From Streptoverticillium olivoreticuli subsp. olivoreticuli (GTDB lineage Bacteria > Actinomycetota > Actinomycetes > Streptomycetales > Streptomycetaceae), in the NCBI RefSeq assembly GCF_003391135.1, contig NZ_CP031455.1, positions 3,689,001-3,753,000 of the forward strand: a stretch of DNA of 64,000 bases, in the 5' to 3' direction. Positions 7,410 through 16,648 of the stretch are shown in pieces; within the stretch, counting starts at the first letter, position 1, and each line of letters opens with the position of its first letter. The translations under genes and the position numbers were made by a program. Under the pieces are notes generated by a model. That model did no database searches. It was not told the DNA's origin and saw only the letters and a list, made by a program, of their open reading frames with translations.

Positions 7410-8567
7410 TCAGTCCAGATAGCCGCGGAGCTGGTCCGCGAAGGCGTGGTCGCGGAGCTTGTTGAGGGTCTTGGACTCGATCTGGCGGATGCGTTCGCGG
7501 GTGACGCCGAAGATCCGGCCGATCTCCTCCAGGGTGCGGGGGCGGCCGTCGGCCAGCCCGTACCGCAGTTGCACGACCTTGCGCTCGCGCTCGCCGAGGG
7601 TCGACAGGACGGCTTCCAGGTGCTCGCGCAGCAGCAGGAAGGCGGCCGATTCCACGGGTGAGGCCGCGTCGCCGTCCTCTATGAGGTCGCCGAGGGCCAC
7701 GTCGTCCTCCTCGCCGACGGGCGCGTGCAGCGACACGGGCTCCTGGGCGAGGCGCAGCACCTCGCTGACCCGCTCCTGGGTGAGGTCGAGCTGGGCCGCG
7801 ACCTCCTCGGCGGTGGGTTCGTAGCCGCGCTCCTGGAGCATGCGGCGCTGGACGCGGACGACGCGGTTGATCAGCTCGACGACGTGGACGGGGACGCGGA
7901 TCGTGCGCGCCTGGTCCGCGAGCGCCCGGGACATGGCCTGCCGGATCCACCAGGTCGCGTACGTCGAGAACTTGTAGCCCCGGGCGTAGTCGAATTTCTC
8001 AACTGCCCTGATCAGGCCCAGGTTTCCCTCCTGCACCAGGTCGAGCATGGTGAGGCCGCGGCCGATGTAGCGCTTGGCCACGGAGACGACGAGCCGCAGG
8101 TTGGCCTCGATCAGACGGCGCTTGGCCATCCGGCCGAGGACCACCAAGCGGTCGAGGTCCAGGGCGAGTTGGGAGTCGAGGTCGGGGGTGCTGCCCAGTT
8201 TCTCCTCGGCGAAGAGACCGGCTTCGACGCAGCGGGCCAGGTCCACCTCCTCGGCCGCGGACAGGAGCGGGATCCGGCCGATCTCGCGGAGGTACTGGCG
8301 GAAGAGGTCGGAGGAGGGGCCGCCGGTGTCGGCGCGGGAGGTGTCGGTGTGCGGTGCTTCGTCGGCGGCCTCGTCACCGCGGGACGTCCCGGTGCGCGCG
8401 GTGCCGCGCGCGTCCGGTGGCGGTCCCGGTTCCGGGCCGGGTGCGGGGGACGCCTCGTCGGAGAGGCTCTCACAGCCGGGCGGCTCGGCCTGCTGGGGCA
8501 CGGCCGGGGCCGGCTCCGCCGGAGGCAGGGTCGGTGTCTGGGGCCGGGTCGGGGTCCGGGTCTGCAC
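7410..8567 (-). CDS. hrdA: HrdA-like principal-type sigma factor (sigma-70 group 1/2)
   Basis: A 385-residue RNA polymerase sigma factor. After a proline-rich, disordered N-terminus of about 85 residues come region 1.2 (DLFRQYLREIGRIPLL), region 2 (NLRLVVSVAKRYIGRG, FSTYATWWIRQAM), region 3 and region 4 with its helix-turn-helix (RTLEEIGRIFGVTRERIRQIE). Regions 2.4 and 4.2 match principal sigma factors, so it should recognise TTGACN/TANNNT promoters. I chose GTG 8567 because GGAGG lies eight bases upstream; a longer ATG start at 8612 has no ribosome-binding site. Proximity to dnaG and the N-terminus M-Q-T-R-T suggest HrdA, which is dispensable in S. coelicolor. Confidence 0.88.
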   Translation of the reverse strand: MQTRTPTRPQTPTLPPAEPAPAVPQQAEPPGCESLSDEASPAPGPEPGPPPDARGTARTGTSRGDEAADEAPHTDTSRADTGGPSSDLFRQYLREIGRIPLLSAAEEVDLARCVEAGLFAEEKLGSTPDLDSQLALDLDRLVVLGRMAKRRLIEANLRLVVSVAKRYIGRGLTMLDLVQEGNLGLIRAVEKFDYARGYKFSTYATWWIRQAMSRALADQARTIRVPVHVVELINRVVRVQRRMLQERGYEPTAEEVAAQLDLTQERVSEVLRLAQEPVSLHAPVGEEDDVALGDLIEDGDAASPVESAAFLLLREHLEAVLSTLGERERKVVQLRYGLADGRPRTLEEIGRIFGVTRERIRQIESKTLNKLRDHAFADQLRGYLD

Positions 8568-8834
8568 GGGGGCGACCTCCAAGGTGATCGCTGCCGGTTC
8601 GGGGGGTGGCATGCGACGGAGGGGCGGCAGCGGCCGGGCCGCCGTCCGTCCCGTGGTTCAAGGGCGACTTCGCGGAGGTTTCCGGGTCCCTGCGACCGGA
8701 CCAGGCACCGCCCACCAGTGTGGGGTACGACACAGGTCCGCCACGAGGGGCTTGCGGGCACTTTCTGAGTCCACTCCGTGACCGGGGGTTACCGGCGGGT
8801 GTCGGGCACCGCCCGGGGGCGAAGCCCGGGAGCG

Positions 8835-10739
8835 CTACAGCGCAGCGGCGCCGCGGTCCTTCAGCGCCCTGCCGTACTGCTCCAGCACCCACAACTCGTT
8901 CTGCACGGCGGCCAGATGGTCCGGCGCGGCCTGTGCGCCCAGGCGGACGAGGCTGCCCTGGACCTCCTTGACGCGCCGCTCCACGGCCCGCAGGCGGACC
9001 TGGACCAGCTGCATCCCGGCGTAGATCTCGTCCACGCTCTTGTGGCGGATCGCCTCGACGGCCAGCTCGGTGACCAGCGAGCGGACGGTGTCGTCGGGTG
9101 CCGCGTCGCGGACGCGGGTGAGGTAGTCGGCGGGGGCGTCGGTGACGCCGCCCGCCTGCTCGATGGCGCAGCGGACGGCCACGTACGGCGCGGCGGTGAA
9201 CTCGTCCTCGCCGTAGGCGTCGAAGGCGGGGGCGACGAGCTCGGGCCGCTGGAGGGCGAGCTTGAGCAGCTCGCGCTCGGTGAGCTGGGCGGGGCTGCGG
9301 AGGTTGAGGGCGGGGCCGCGTGCGCCCCGGGGGGCCGGCGGCTGGGGTGCGGCGGCCGTGGGGCCGCCGCGGTGCGTGCGCCCCTGGTCGGGGCGGTTGC
9401 CGCGCTCGCGGGCCCAGCGGGCGAGCTGGCCCACGCGCATGACGACGAACTGGGTGTCGAGGATGCCCAGCAGCCCGGCGAGGCGGACCGCGTACTGGTG
9501 GCGGATGGAGCTGTCCTTGATGCCCGCGACGATCGGCGCGGCCTCCTCCAGGGCGGCGGCCTGGCCCTCGGGGGTGTCGACCTCGTGCCGCTTGACCACG
9601 GAGCGGATCGCGAACTCGAAGAGCGGGGTGCTGTCGTCGACGAGCTGGCGCACGGCCTCGTCGCCCCGGTCCAGGCGCAGCTCGCAGGGGTCCATGCCGC
9701 CGGGGCTGACGGCGATGTTGGTGCCCGCGGCGAACTTCTGGTCGTCCTCGAAGGCGCGCAGGGCGGCGCGCTGGCCCGCGGCGTCGCCGTCGAAGGTGAA
9801 GATGACCTTCGAGCGGGAGTTGTCCATCAGCAGCCTGCGGAGGATCTTGACGTGGTCGGCCGCGAAGGCGGTGCCGCAGGTGGCGATGGCGGTGGTGACC
9901 CCGGCGAGGTGGCAGGCCATGACGTCGGTGTAGCCCTCGACGACGACGGCGCGGCTGGTCTTGGCGATGTCCTTCTTGGCGAGGTCGATGCCGTAGAGGA
10001 CGTGCGACTTGCGGTAGAGGGGGGTCTCGGGGGTGTTGAGGTACTTCGGGCCGTTGTCGTCGTCGCGGAGCTTGCGGGCGCCGAAGCCGATGACCTCGCC
10101 GGTGATGTCGCGGATGGGCCACATCAGGCGGCCGCGGAACCGGTCGATGGGCCGGCCGTTGCGGCTGTCCTGGGCGAGGCCGGAGAGGATCAGCTCCTTG
10201 TCGCTGAAGCCCTTGCCGCGCAGGAAGCGGGTGAGGTGGTCCCAGCCGGCCGGGCTGTAGCCGACGCCGAAGTGCTGGGCGGCGGCCTGGTCGAAGCCGC
10301 GCCCGGCGAGGAAGGCCCGGCCGATCTCGGCCTCGGGGCCGTCGAGCTGGTCGGCGTAGAACTTCGCGGCGTGCTTGTGGGCCTCGACGAGGCGGATGCG
10401 CTCGCCCTGCTGGCGGCCCGGGGTGTAGCCGCCCTCCTCGTAGCGCAGGGTGATGCCCGCCAGGCCGGCGAGCCGCTCGATGGTCTCGGCGAAGGAGAGG
10501 TGGTCGATCTTCATGACGAAGTCGACGGTGTCCCCGCCCTCCTGGCAGCCGAAGCAGTAGAAGAGCCCCTTGGCGGGGCTGACCTGGAAGGACGGGGACT
10601 TCTCGTCGTGGAAGGGGCACAGACCCTTGAGATTGCCGCCGCCGGCGTTGCGGAGCTGGAGGTATTCGGACACGACGGAGTCGATCGGGACCGCGTCCCG
10701 AACCGCCTTCACGTCGTCATCGTTGATCCGTCCTGCCAC
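8835..10739 (-). CDS. dnaG: DNA primase DnaG
   Basis: A 634-residue primase that makes RNA primers at the replication fork. The N-terminal CHC2 zinc domain shows CPFHDEKSPSF (about 41-51) and FYCFGCQEGGD (about 60-70). The TOPRIM catalytic core follows (VVVEGYTDVMA, near 265; FTFDGDAAGQ, near 317), then a C-terminal helicase-binding domain after a proline/alanine-rich linker. The GTG start has no Shine-Dalgarno sequence, but TAGAAT stands six bases upstream as a possible -10 box, which would give a leaderless mRNA. Same strand as hrdA, 267 bases upstream of that gene's start. Confidence 0.97.
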   Translation of the reverse strand: MAGRINDDDVKAVRDAVPIDSVVSEYLQLRNAGGGNLKGLCPFHDEKSPSFQVSPAKGLFYCFGCQEGGDTVDFVMKIDHLSFAETIERLAGLAGITLRYEEGGYTPGRQQGERIRLVEAHKHAAKFYADQLDGPEAEIGRAFLAGRGFDQAAAQHFGVGYSPAGWDHLTRFLRGKGFSDKELILSGLAQDSRNGRPIDRFRGRLMWPIRDITGEVIGFGARKLRDDDNGPKYLNTPETPLYRKSHVLYGIDLAKKDIAKTSRAVVVEGYTDVMACHLAGVTTAIATCGTAFAADHVKILRRLLMDNSRSKVIFTFDGDAAGQRAALRAFEDDQKFAAGTNIAVSPGGMDPCELRLDRGDEAVRQLVDDSTPLFEFAIRSVVKRHEVDTPEGQAAALEEAAPIVAGIKDSSIRHQYAVRLAGLLGILDTQFVVMRVGQLARWARERGNRPDQGRTHRGGPTAAAPQPPAPRGARGPALNLRSPAQLTERELLKLALQRPELVAPAFDAYGEDEFTAAPYVAVRCAIEQAGGVTDAPADYLTRVRDAAPDDTVRSLVTELAVEAIRHKSVDEIYAGMQLVQVRLRAVERRVKEVQGSLVRLGAQAAPDHLAAVQNELWVLEQYGRALKDRGAAAL

Positions 10740-10790
10740 ACGTGAATTCTACGGCCGGGCACCGGCGCTCCCGCCCAGGGCCGACGGTCC

Positions 10791-12056
10791 TCACGTGGTG
10801 ATCAGCGAATCCAGCGGCACACCGGGGTCGGCCAGGGCGTCGGCGTCGAGGCGGGTGCCGGAGCGGATGAGGGACTGGATCGTCCCGGTGACATCCCACA
10901 CATTGACGTTCATGCCCGCCAGCAGGCGCCCCTCGGACAGCCAGAAGGCGATGAACTCGCGCTTGCCGACGTCTCCGCGGCAGACGACCTGGTCGTACGA
11001 GCCGGGCGGCGCGTAGCCGGAGTACTCCAGGCCGACGTCGTACTGGTCGGAGAAGAAATAGGGCACCCGGTCGTACGAGACCTCCTGCCCGAGCATGGCG
11101 CGGGCGGCGGCGGGGCCGCTGTTGAGGGCGTTGGCCCAGTGCTCGACGCGGAGCCGGGTGCCCAGCCACGGGTGCTCGGCGGCGGCGACGTCACCGGCGG
11201 CGAAGATGTGGGGGTCGGAGGTGCGCAGCGAGGCGTCGACGGCGATGCCCCCGCCGTCGGCGCGGTCGACGAGGGCGAGCCCCGCGGCCTCGGCGAGGGC
11301 GGTGCGCGGGGCGGCGCCGATGGCCGCGAGGACGTCGTGGGCGGGGTGCTCCTCGCCGTCGTCGGTGCGGGCGGCGAGCACCATGCCGTCTTGCCCGGCG
11401 ATCTCGGTGAGCCGGGCGCCGAAGTGGAAGCGGACGCCGTGCTCGCTGTGCAGGTCGGTGAAGAGCTGGCCGAGCTCGGGGCCGAGGACGGTGTGCAGCG
11501 GCGTGGGCTCGGACTCGACGACGGTCACCTCGGCACCGTAGCCCCGGGCGGCGGCGGCGACCTCCAGGCCGATCCAGCCCGCTCCGGCGATGACGAGGTG
11601 GCCGTTGTCGCGGCCGAGGGAGGCGAGGACGCCGCGCAGCCGCTCGGCGTGGGCGAGGCGGCGCAGGTGGTGGACGCCGGCGAGACCGGTGCCGGGAATG
11701 TCCAGGCGGCGGGGCTCGGCGCCGGTGGCCAGCAGCAGCCGGTCGTAGTGGATGCGGGTGCCGTCGCCGAGGCGCACGGACCTGTTCTCGCGGTCGAGGT
11801 GGACGGCGGGCTGGCCGAGGTGGAGTTCGATGTCGGCCTGGGCGTACCAGGCGGGCTCGTGGACGAAGACGCTGTCGCGGTCGTCCTGGCCCGTGAGATA
11901 CCCCTTGGAGAGCGGGGGCCGCTCATAGGGGTGGTCACGTTCGTCGCAGATGAGGATCACCCGGCCGGTGAAGCCCTCCGAGCGGAGGGTCTCGGCCGCC
12001 TTCGCCCCGGCCAGGCCCCCTCCGACGATGACGAACGTCTGGTGTGCGTCGACCAC
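10791..12056 (-). CDS. FAD-dependent NAD(P)H:ferredoxin reductase-like oxidoreductase
   Basis: A 421-residue pyridine-nucleotide:disulfide-type flavoprotein. It has an N-terminal FAD dinucleotide fold (FVIVGGGLAGAKAAETLR), a central NAD(P) fold (LVIAGAGWIGLEVAAAA, near 150), the second FAD motif (IFAAGDVAA, near 280) and a reductase C-terminal domain. It most resembles rubredoxin/ferredoxin reductases that feed P450 or dioxygenase systems; no partner ferredoxin lies beside it. GTG at 12056 is chosen because GAGGAGG lies about six bases upstream. It is 51 bases upstream of dnaG, same strand. Confidence 0.9.
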   Translation of the reverse strand: MVDAHQTFVIVGGGLAGAKAAETLRSEGFTGRVILICDERDHPYERPPLSKGYLTGQDDRDSVFVHEPAWYAQADIELHLGQPAVHLDRENRSVRLGDGTRIHYDRLLLATGAEPRRLDIPGTGLAGVHHLRRLAHAERLRGVLASLGRDNGHLVIAGAGWIGLEVAAAARGYGAEVTVVESEPTPLHTVLGPELGQLFTDLHSEHGVRFHFGARLTEIAGQDGMVLAARTDDGEEHPAHDVLAAIGAAPRTALAEAAGLALVDRADGGGIAVDASLRTSDPHIFAAGDVAAAEHPWLGTRLRVEHWANALNSGPAAARAMLGQEVSYDRVPYFFSDQYDVGLEYSGYAPPGSYDQVVCRGDVGKREFIAFWLSEGRLLAGMNVNVWDVTGTIQSLIRSGTRLDADALADPGVPLDSLITT

Positions 12057-12221
12057 TTGCTGCCTCCTCGCTGCCACGCAGTGCGTCTGCGCTACCGCCC
12101 CCGGTCGAAAACGCCCGTGCAGAGGGTCCCGCACGGAGTGTGCCGCCGGAAGAGGGACTACCCCGGACGGGTCAGTACCCGCATGGTGCGGGGGAAGTGC
12201 TCGGATTCTGTGGACATTCGG

Positions 12222-13547
12222 TCACCCTTTTGCCACAGTCCCCGCCACAGTGAGCCGGGCGCGCAGGGTGCGCGCGGAGGCGTCGGTGAGGGCGGCGATC
12301 TGGTCGACGACGGCGCGCAGCCGCCCGGCGTCGTCGTGGGCCGCGGCGAACAGCGTGCGGAACTGCGGGTCGAGACCGTCGGGCGCGCGGGCGACGAGCG
12401 CCTCCGCGAGCTCGGCGATGACGACGCGCTGGTCGGCGCGGAGCTTCTCCTGGTCCGGGCGCTGTATCACGAAGCGGTCGGCGACGGCCTTGAGGACGGC
12501 GCACTCCAACCGGGTCTCCCGGGGGACGACGAGCTCCGCGCGGTAGCGGGTCAGCGCGCCCGGGCGGTGCCCCCACGCGGCGCGGGTGGCGCTCTCGGCG
12601 GCGAGGCAGAACCGGCCGATGAGCTGGCTGGTGGCGTCCTTGAGGCGGGCCTGGGCGACGGCTGAGCCGTCGTAGCCGTGCGGCCACCACTCCTGTTCGA
12701 GCAGCCGGTCGAGGGCCTCCGCGAGCTCCTCGGGCGCGGCGCCCGGGGCGTAGCGGCCGGCGGCGACGGCGAAGACCTCGTGCCGCTCGGGCCCGGCGAG
12801 GAGCACGTTCGGGTCGAGGTGGCCCGCGTGCAGGCCGTCCTCCACGTCGTGGACGGAATACGCCACGTCGTCGGACCAGTCCATGATCTGGGCCTCGAAG
12901 CTCGCTCTGCCCTCGGGGGCGCCCTGCCGCAGCCAGGTGAAGACGGGGACGTCGTCCGGATACACCCCGAATTTGCGGGAGCCCGCGTCCGTGGGGTGCC
13001 CGCCGCGCGGCCAGGGGTATTTGGTGGCCGCGTCGAGGGCGGCCCGGGTGAGGTTGAGGCCGACGCTGCACAGCTCCCCGTCGCGGGGGACGAAGCGCTT
13101 GGGTTCGAGGCGGGTGAGCAGGCGCAGCGACTGGGCGTTGCCCTCGAAGCCCCCGCAGGGCTCGGCGAATTCGTTGAGCGCCTGCTCGCCGTTGTGCCCG
13201 AACGGCGGGTGGCCGAGGTCGTGGGCCAGGCAGGCGACCTCCACCAGGTCGGGGTCGCAGCCGAGCGCGGCGCCCAGCTCCCGGCCCACCTGGGCGCACT
13301 CCAGGGAGTGCGTGAGGCGCGTGCGCGGGCTGGCGTCCCAGGCCTGGCCGCTGACCCCGGGGGTGACGACCTGGGTCTTCCCGGCGAGGCGGCGCAGCGC
13401 GGCGGAGTGCAGGACGCGCGCCCGGTCGCGCTGGAAGGCGGTGCGCCCCGGGCGTTTGTCGGGCTCGGGCGCCCAGCGCTCCAGGTCCGACGCTTCGTAT
13501 CCGGCGATGCCGGGCTGTTCCTTCGCCATCCGTGCTGAGCCGTTCAT
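12222..13547 (-). CDS. dgt: Deoxyguanosinetriphosphate triphosphohydrolase-like protein
   Basis: A 441-residue HD-domain phosphohydrolase that removes triphosphate from dNTPs. The metal-binding HD signature is present: RLTHSLE (about 63-69), then AHDLGHPPFGHNGE (about 107-120), and later MDWSDDVAYSVHD. It belongs to the dGTPase type 2 group, typically 420-450 residues, and the length fits. The ATG at 13547 has TCGGGGG upstream; a second ATG at 13529 is possible. Divergent from the DUF218 gene with a 139-bp spacer. Confidence 0.92.
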   Translation of the reverse strand: MNGSARMAKEQPGIAGYEASDLERWAPEPDKRPGRTAFQRDRARVLHSAALRRLAGKTQVVTPGVSGQAWDASPRTRLTHSLECAQVGRELGAALGCDPDLVEVACLAHDLGHPPFGHNGEQALNEFAEPCGGFEGNAQSLRLLTRLEPKRFVPRDGELCSVGLNLTRAALDAATKYPWPRGGHPTDAGSRKFGVYPDDVPVFTWLRQGAPEGRASFEAQIMDWSDDVAYSVHDVEDGLHAGHLDPNVLLAGPERHEVFAVAAGRYAPGAAPEELAEALDRLLEQEWWPHGYDGSAVAQARLKDATSQLIGRFCLAAESATRAAWGHRPGALTRYRAELVVPRETRLECAVLKAVADRFVIQRPDQEKLRADQRVVIAELAEALVARAPDGLDPQFRTLFAAAHDDAGRLRAVVDQIAALTDASARTLRARLTVAGTVAKG

Positions 13548-13686
13548 ACCCCCGACGGTAACCGCCGGGTGTGACAGCAGCGATGGAGCGAGGTCCGGCG
13601 GCGGGCGTTCCGGCCGTGCCCGGCCACCGGCGGGAACCGGCCGGGCCCCGGTGGCGTTGATCCATGTCGACGGAAAGGTGCTCGAC

Positions 13687-14373
13687 ATGGGGCTGAGGGG
13701 CCGGCTGCGGCTGCCGCGCACGACGGCGGGGCGGCGCCGTGCGCTGTGGGCGGTGGTGGCGGGCTGCCTGCTCGCGCTGGCCCCGGTCACCTGGGTGTAC
13801 GCCTCGGCGACGCCCCGGGTGCGGGACGCCGGCAGCGTGCCGGATGCGCCGGTGGCCATGGTCTTCGGCGCGGGGCTGCGGGACGGCGAGCCGTCCCCGT
13901 ATCTGGCGCACCGCCTCGACGCGGCGGTCGAGCTGTACCGCGCGGGCAAGGTCCGGGTGGTGCTGGTCACCGGTGACAACAGCCGCACGGAGTACGACGA
14001 GCCGGACGCGATGCGCGGCTATCTGACGGAGCGGGGCGTGCCGGACAGCCGCGTCGTCAGCGACTTCGCGGGCTTCGACACCTGGGACTCGTGCACGCGC
14101 GCGGTGCGGATCTTCGGGGTGCGCAAGGCCGTGCTGATCAGCCAGGGCTTCCACATCCGGCGGGCGCTGGCGCTGTGCGGGGCGGCGGGCATCGACGCGT
14201 ACGGCGTCGGCGCGACGGCCGACGCGCACGACGTGACCTGGTACGCGGGCGGGGCCCGCGAGGTCTTCGCCTCGGGCAAGGCGGCGCTGGAGGCGCTGGT
14301 GCGTCCCGGTCCGCGCTTCCTGGGACCGCGGGAGCCGGGGCCGGCGCGCGCGTTGGCCTCCGAGGGCCGTTGA
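13687..14373 (+). CDS. SanA/YdcF-like DUF218 envelope protein
   Basis: A 228-residue protein with an arginine-rich N-terminus, one membrane segment (about residues 18-38, LWAVVAGCLLALAPVTWVYA) and an extracytoplasmic DUF218 domain. Family features visible are MVFGAGLRDGEPSPYLAHRLD, VLVTGDNS, DFAGFDTWDSC and LISQGFHIRRAL. In enteric bacteria the SanA relative affects vancomycin sensitivity; the activity of the Streptomyces proteins is not known to me. GGAAAGG precedes the ATG by nine bases. It converges with the serine protease gene, seven bases between stops. Confidence 0.88.
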   Translation: MGLRGRLRLPRTTAGRRRALWAVVAGCLLALAPVTWVYASATPRVRDAGSVPDAPVAMVFGAGLRDGEPSPYLAHRLDAAVELYRAGKVRVVLVTGDNSRTEYDEPDAMRGYLTERGVPDSRVVSDFAGFDTWDSCTRAVRIFGVRKAVLISQGFHIRRALALCGAAGIDAYGVGATADAHDVTWYAGGAREVFASGKAALEALVRPGPRFLGPREPGPARALASEGR

Positions 14374-14380
14374 CCGGCCG

Positions 14381-15316
14381 CTAACCGCGGCTGGGCTCGC
14401 GGTTGTTTATGGCGTCGAGGTAGAGCTTGAAGATCTCGTCGTCGTTGACCGGGCTGTACGAGATCTGCGAGCTCGCGTCCCCGTCGGGACCGCCGCCGTT
14501 GAGCCCGCCGAGCACCCCCACCAGGTCCCCGGTCTTCGTCTTCTCGTCGAAGTGCACCAGCCAGGGGCTGCCCGACGTGCCGGAGAAGAAGCCGTCGCAC
14601 CGCATCTTCAGCTGTCTGCGGTCGTCCAGGCGGCTCGTCATGGCCGTGCAGCGGATCGCCTGGTCTGCGGGGTCGTCGTCGGCGTCGGGGTAGCCGATGA
14701 CGGTGACGCGGTTGGTGTAACCGGGCGTACGGACGAGCCGGTTGGCGCCGGTGACCCGCTCCAGCTGGCGGCCGATGCTGTCGGGCTTGACCGTGGCGAA
14801 CGCGAAGTCCAGGTCGGAGCCTTCACCGCTGTCGGTGCGCCGCGGGTCGACGAAGGTGCGGTCCACCGCCCAGACGCCGTACGGCTGCTTGGCCGCGCCC
14901 GTGCGGTAGTCCGGCACGAAGGCGGCTTCGTCGCCGAACGAGCAGTGCCCGGCGGTGATGATGAGGTTGCCCTTGGGGCTGTGCACCACGCTCGCCGTGC
15001 AGTGGTGGTCCTTCATGTCCTCGCCGACGTAGAACAGCACGCCGACCGCGGGCACCCCGTCGAAGTGCCGGGCGCTGCCGCTGATCTGCTGGGCCGCGGA
15101 GTCGGTGTCCCGGCCGGAGTCGCGGTCGGAGCCGCTCTCCGACGACGCCGACATCCGTGCGGGCCCCCAGAACCGCCGGGCCTCCTCGCTGGACCAGCTG
15201 CCGTCCCTGGCGTGCCCGCCGGCGCCCTTGGGCACCGCCGCCGCCAGCGTGACGACATAGAGCCCCGCGAGCACGGCCCGGACCCACCGGGCCCGGCGCC
15301 ACCGGGAGAAACGCAC
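14381..15316 (-). CDS. Secreted trypsin-fold serine protease (V8/glutamyl-endopeptidase-like)
   Basis: A protein of about 311 residues with an N-terminal hydrophobic segment (WVRAVLAGLYVVTLAAAV) serving as signal peptide or anchor, a serine/aspartate-rich low-complexity stretch, and a chymotrypsin-fold domain. The triad is visible: His in ITAGHCSFG, Asp in GSDLDFAFA, Ser in FSGTSGSPW. Two cysteines near the His site likely form a disulfide. The start is ambiguous: GTG 15316 has GGTGGGGG five bases upstream, while GTG 15331 lacks a site. A 164-base intergenic stretch follows before the TSUP gene's end. Confidence 0.85.
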   Translation of the reverse strand: MRFSRWRRARWVRAVLAGLYVVTLAAAVPKGAGGHARDGSWSSEEARRFWGPARMSASSESGSDRDSGRDTDSAAQQISGSARHFDGVPAVGVLFYVGEDMKDHHCTASVVHSPKGNLIITAGHCSFGDEAAFVPDYRTGAAKQPYGVWAVDRTFVDPRRTDSGEGSDLDFAFATVKPDSIGRQLERVTGANRLVRTPGYTNRVTVIGYPDADDDPADQAIRCTAMTSRLDDRRQLKMRCDGFFSGTSGSPWLVHFDEKTKTGDLVGVLGGLNGGGPDGDASSQISYSPVNDDEIFKLYLDAINNREPSRG

Positions 15317-15495
15317 GTGCACCCCCACCACGTCAGGAAGGTAGTCGACAGGCTAACCGCATCCGCCGTTTTCCGGCCCGCGCCAGACTTATTTTCGTAC
15401 AGCCGAATGACACACGATCGGGCATAAGGCCAGCGTACGAGCGACCTGTGAGCCCCGTTCGGAGGTACCTCCCGGCGTGCCGCGCACCCCCGCCG

Positions 15496-16284
15496 TCACC
15501 CGCCCCACTGGTCGTAGCCCAGCTTGCAGACGAGGGACACCACGACGACGACCAGCACCACCCGCACGAACCCGCTCCCCCGCTTCAGCGCCATCCGGGC
15601 GCCCACCGCGCCGCCGGCGAGGTTGAAGAGGGCCATGGGGGCGGCCAGTTGCCAGATCACCGACCCCTGGAGCGAGAACGTCACCAGCGCGCCCACATTG
15701 GTGCAGACATTGACGATCTTCGCCGTGCCGGAGGCGGTCACCAGGTCCATATGGAGCATCCCGACCAGCGCGAGGACCAGGAACGTGCCGGTGCCCGGGC
15801 CTATGAGCCCGTCGTAGAAGCCGATGCCCAGACCCGCCACCAGGATCGCGGTCAGCACCCTGCGGCGCGTCACCGGCGCCTTCGACGCCTGCGCCGCCAC
15901 CCCGAAGGTGGGGCGCAGCAGCACGAAGGCGAGCACCGCCAGGAGGATGGCCATGATCAGGGGGCGCAGCACGGCGCTGTTGATGCCGGACGCGAAGAAG
16001 GCGCCCGCCAGCGAGCCGCCGAGGGCGGCGAGGCCGATCCGCAGGGCCGTACGGAGGTCCAGCGCGGCACGGCGCGCGTAGGCGACGGCGGCGGCGGTCG
16101 TGCCGCAGATGGCGACGGCCTTGTTGGTGCCGAGGACGTGGGCGGGGGCGACCTGGGGCAGCCCGACGAGCAGGGCGGGCAGCTGGATGAGACCGCCGCC
16201 GCCGACCACCGCGTCGACCCAGCCGGCTGCGGCTGCGGCGAGACAGAGCAGAAGCAGCGTCGTCAGCGACATGTCAGGGGTCAC
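15496..16284 (-). CDS. TSUP-family (TauE/SafE) membrane transporter
   Basis: A 262-residue integral membrane protein with about eight hydrophobic segments and the duplicated TSUP layout. The family signature follows the first helix (GWVDAVVGGGGLIQLPALL), and a second half-site appears as GLGIGFYDGLIGPGTGTFL. Such proteins export sulfite, sulfoacetate or related organic acids; substrate cannot be read here. Start is ATG 16284, though an ATG at 16272 is possible. The dispersed repeat region 16285-16648 lies directly upstream. Confidence 0.9.
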   Translation of the reverse strand: MTPDMSLTTLLLLCLAAAAAGWVDAVVGGGGLIQLPALLVGLPQVAPAHVLGTNKAVAICGTTAAAVAYARRAALDLRTALRIGLAALGGSLAGAFFASGINSAVLRPLIMAILLAVLAFVLLRPTFGVAAQASKAPVTRRRVLTAILVAGLGIGFYDGLIGPGTGTFLVLALVGMLHMDLVTASGTAKIVNVCTNVGALVTFSLQGSVIWQLAAPMALFNLAGGAVGARMALKRGSGFVRVVLVVVVVSLVCKLGYDQWGG

Positions 16285-16648
16285 GGTGCGGATGCTACGG
16301 GGCGGGCAACTCGGTTACGGTGCCGGGTCGGTGACGGCCTGTGGTCGCTTACCGGGGGGCTGGTTCGCCTGCGGCGGGCTTTGTTCCCCTATCCCGCCCC
16401 TTCCCGGCTGTGTCGATTTGCGGCTCCGCCGCGTGGGGGGCTCGTGCCCCAGACCCCGAAGCACGCTTCGCGCGCTGTCCTCAATCGCCGGACGGGCTGA
16501 AATCAGCCCGTCCGGCGATTGAGGACGCGCCCGCAGGGCGCCCCCGCCGCAGGCGGCAATGGACCCGCGGCCGGGGGTCTGGGGCACGAGCCCCAGTTCG
16601 GGAAGGGGCGGGGCTGGGGAAAAAGCCCGCCGCAGGCGCCCCGAGCCC
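16285..16648. repeat. Intergenic repeat region with perfect 24-bp inverted repeat
   Basis: No gene fits here. The stretch is built from GC-rich modules seen elsewhere in the window. The centre is a perfect 24-bp inverted repeat (16477-16500 with 16503-16526, two bases between), whose outer end reads GTCCTCAATCGCCGGACGGG. It is followed by GCGCCC and CCGCCGCAGGCGGCAA modules and flanked by GGGGCTCGTGCCCCAGACC-type hairpins. It sits downstream of the minus-strand gene ending at 16649 and may act as its terminator. Confidence 0.8.
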
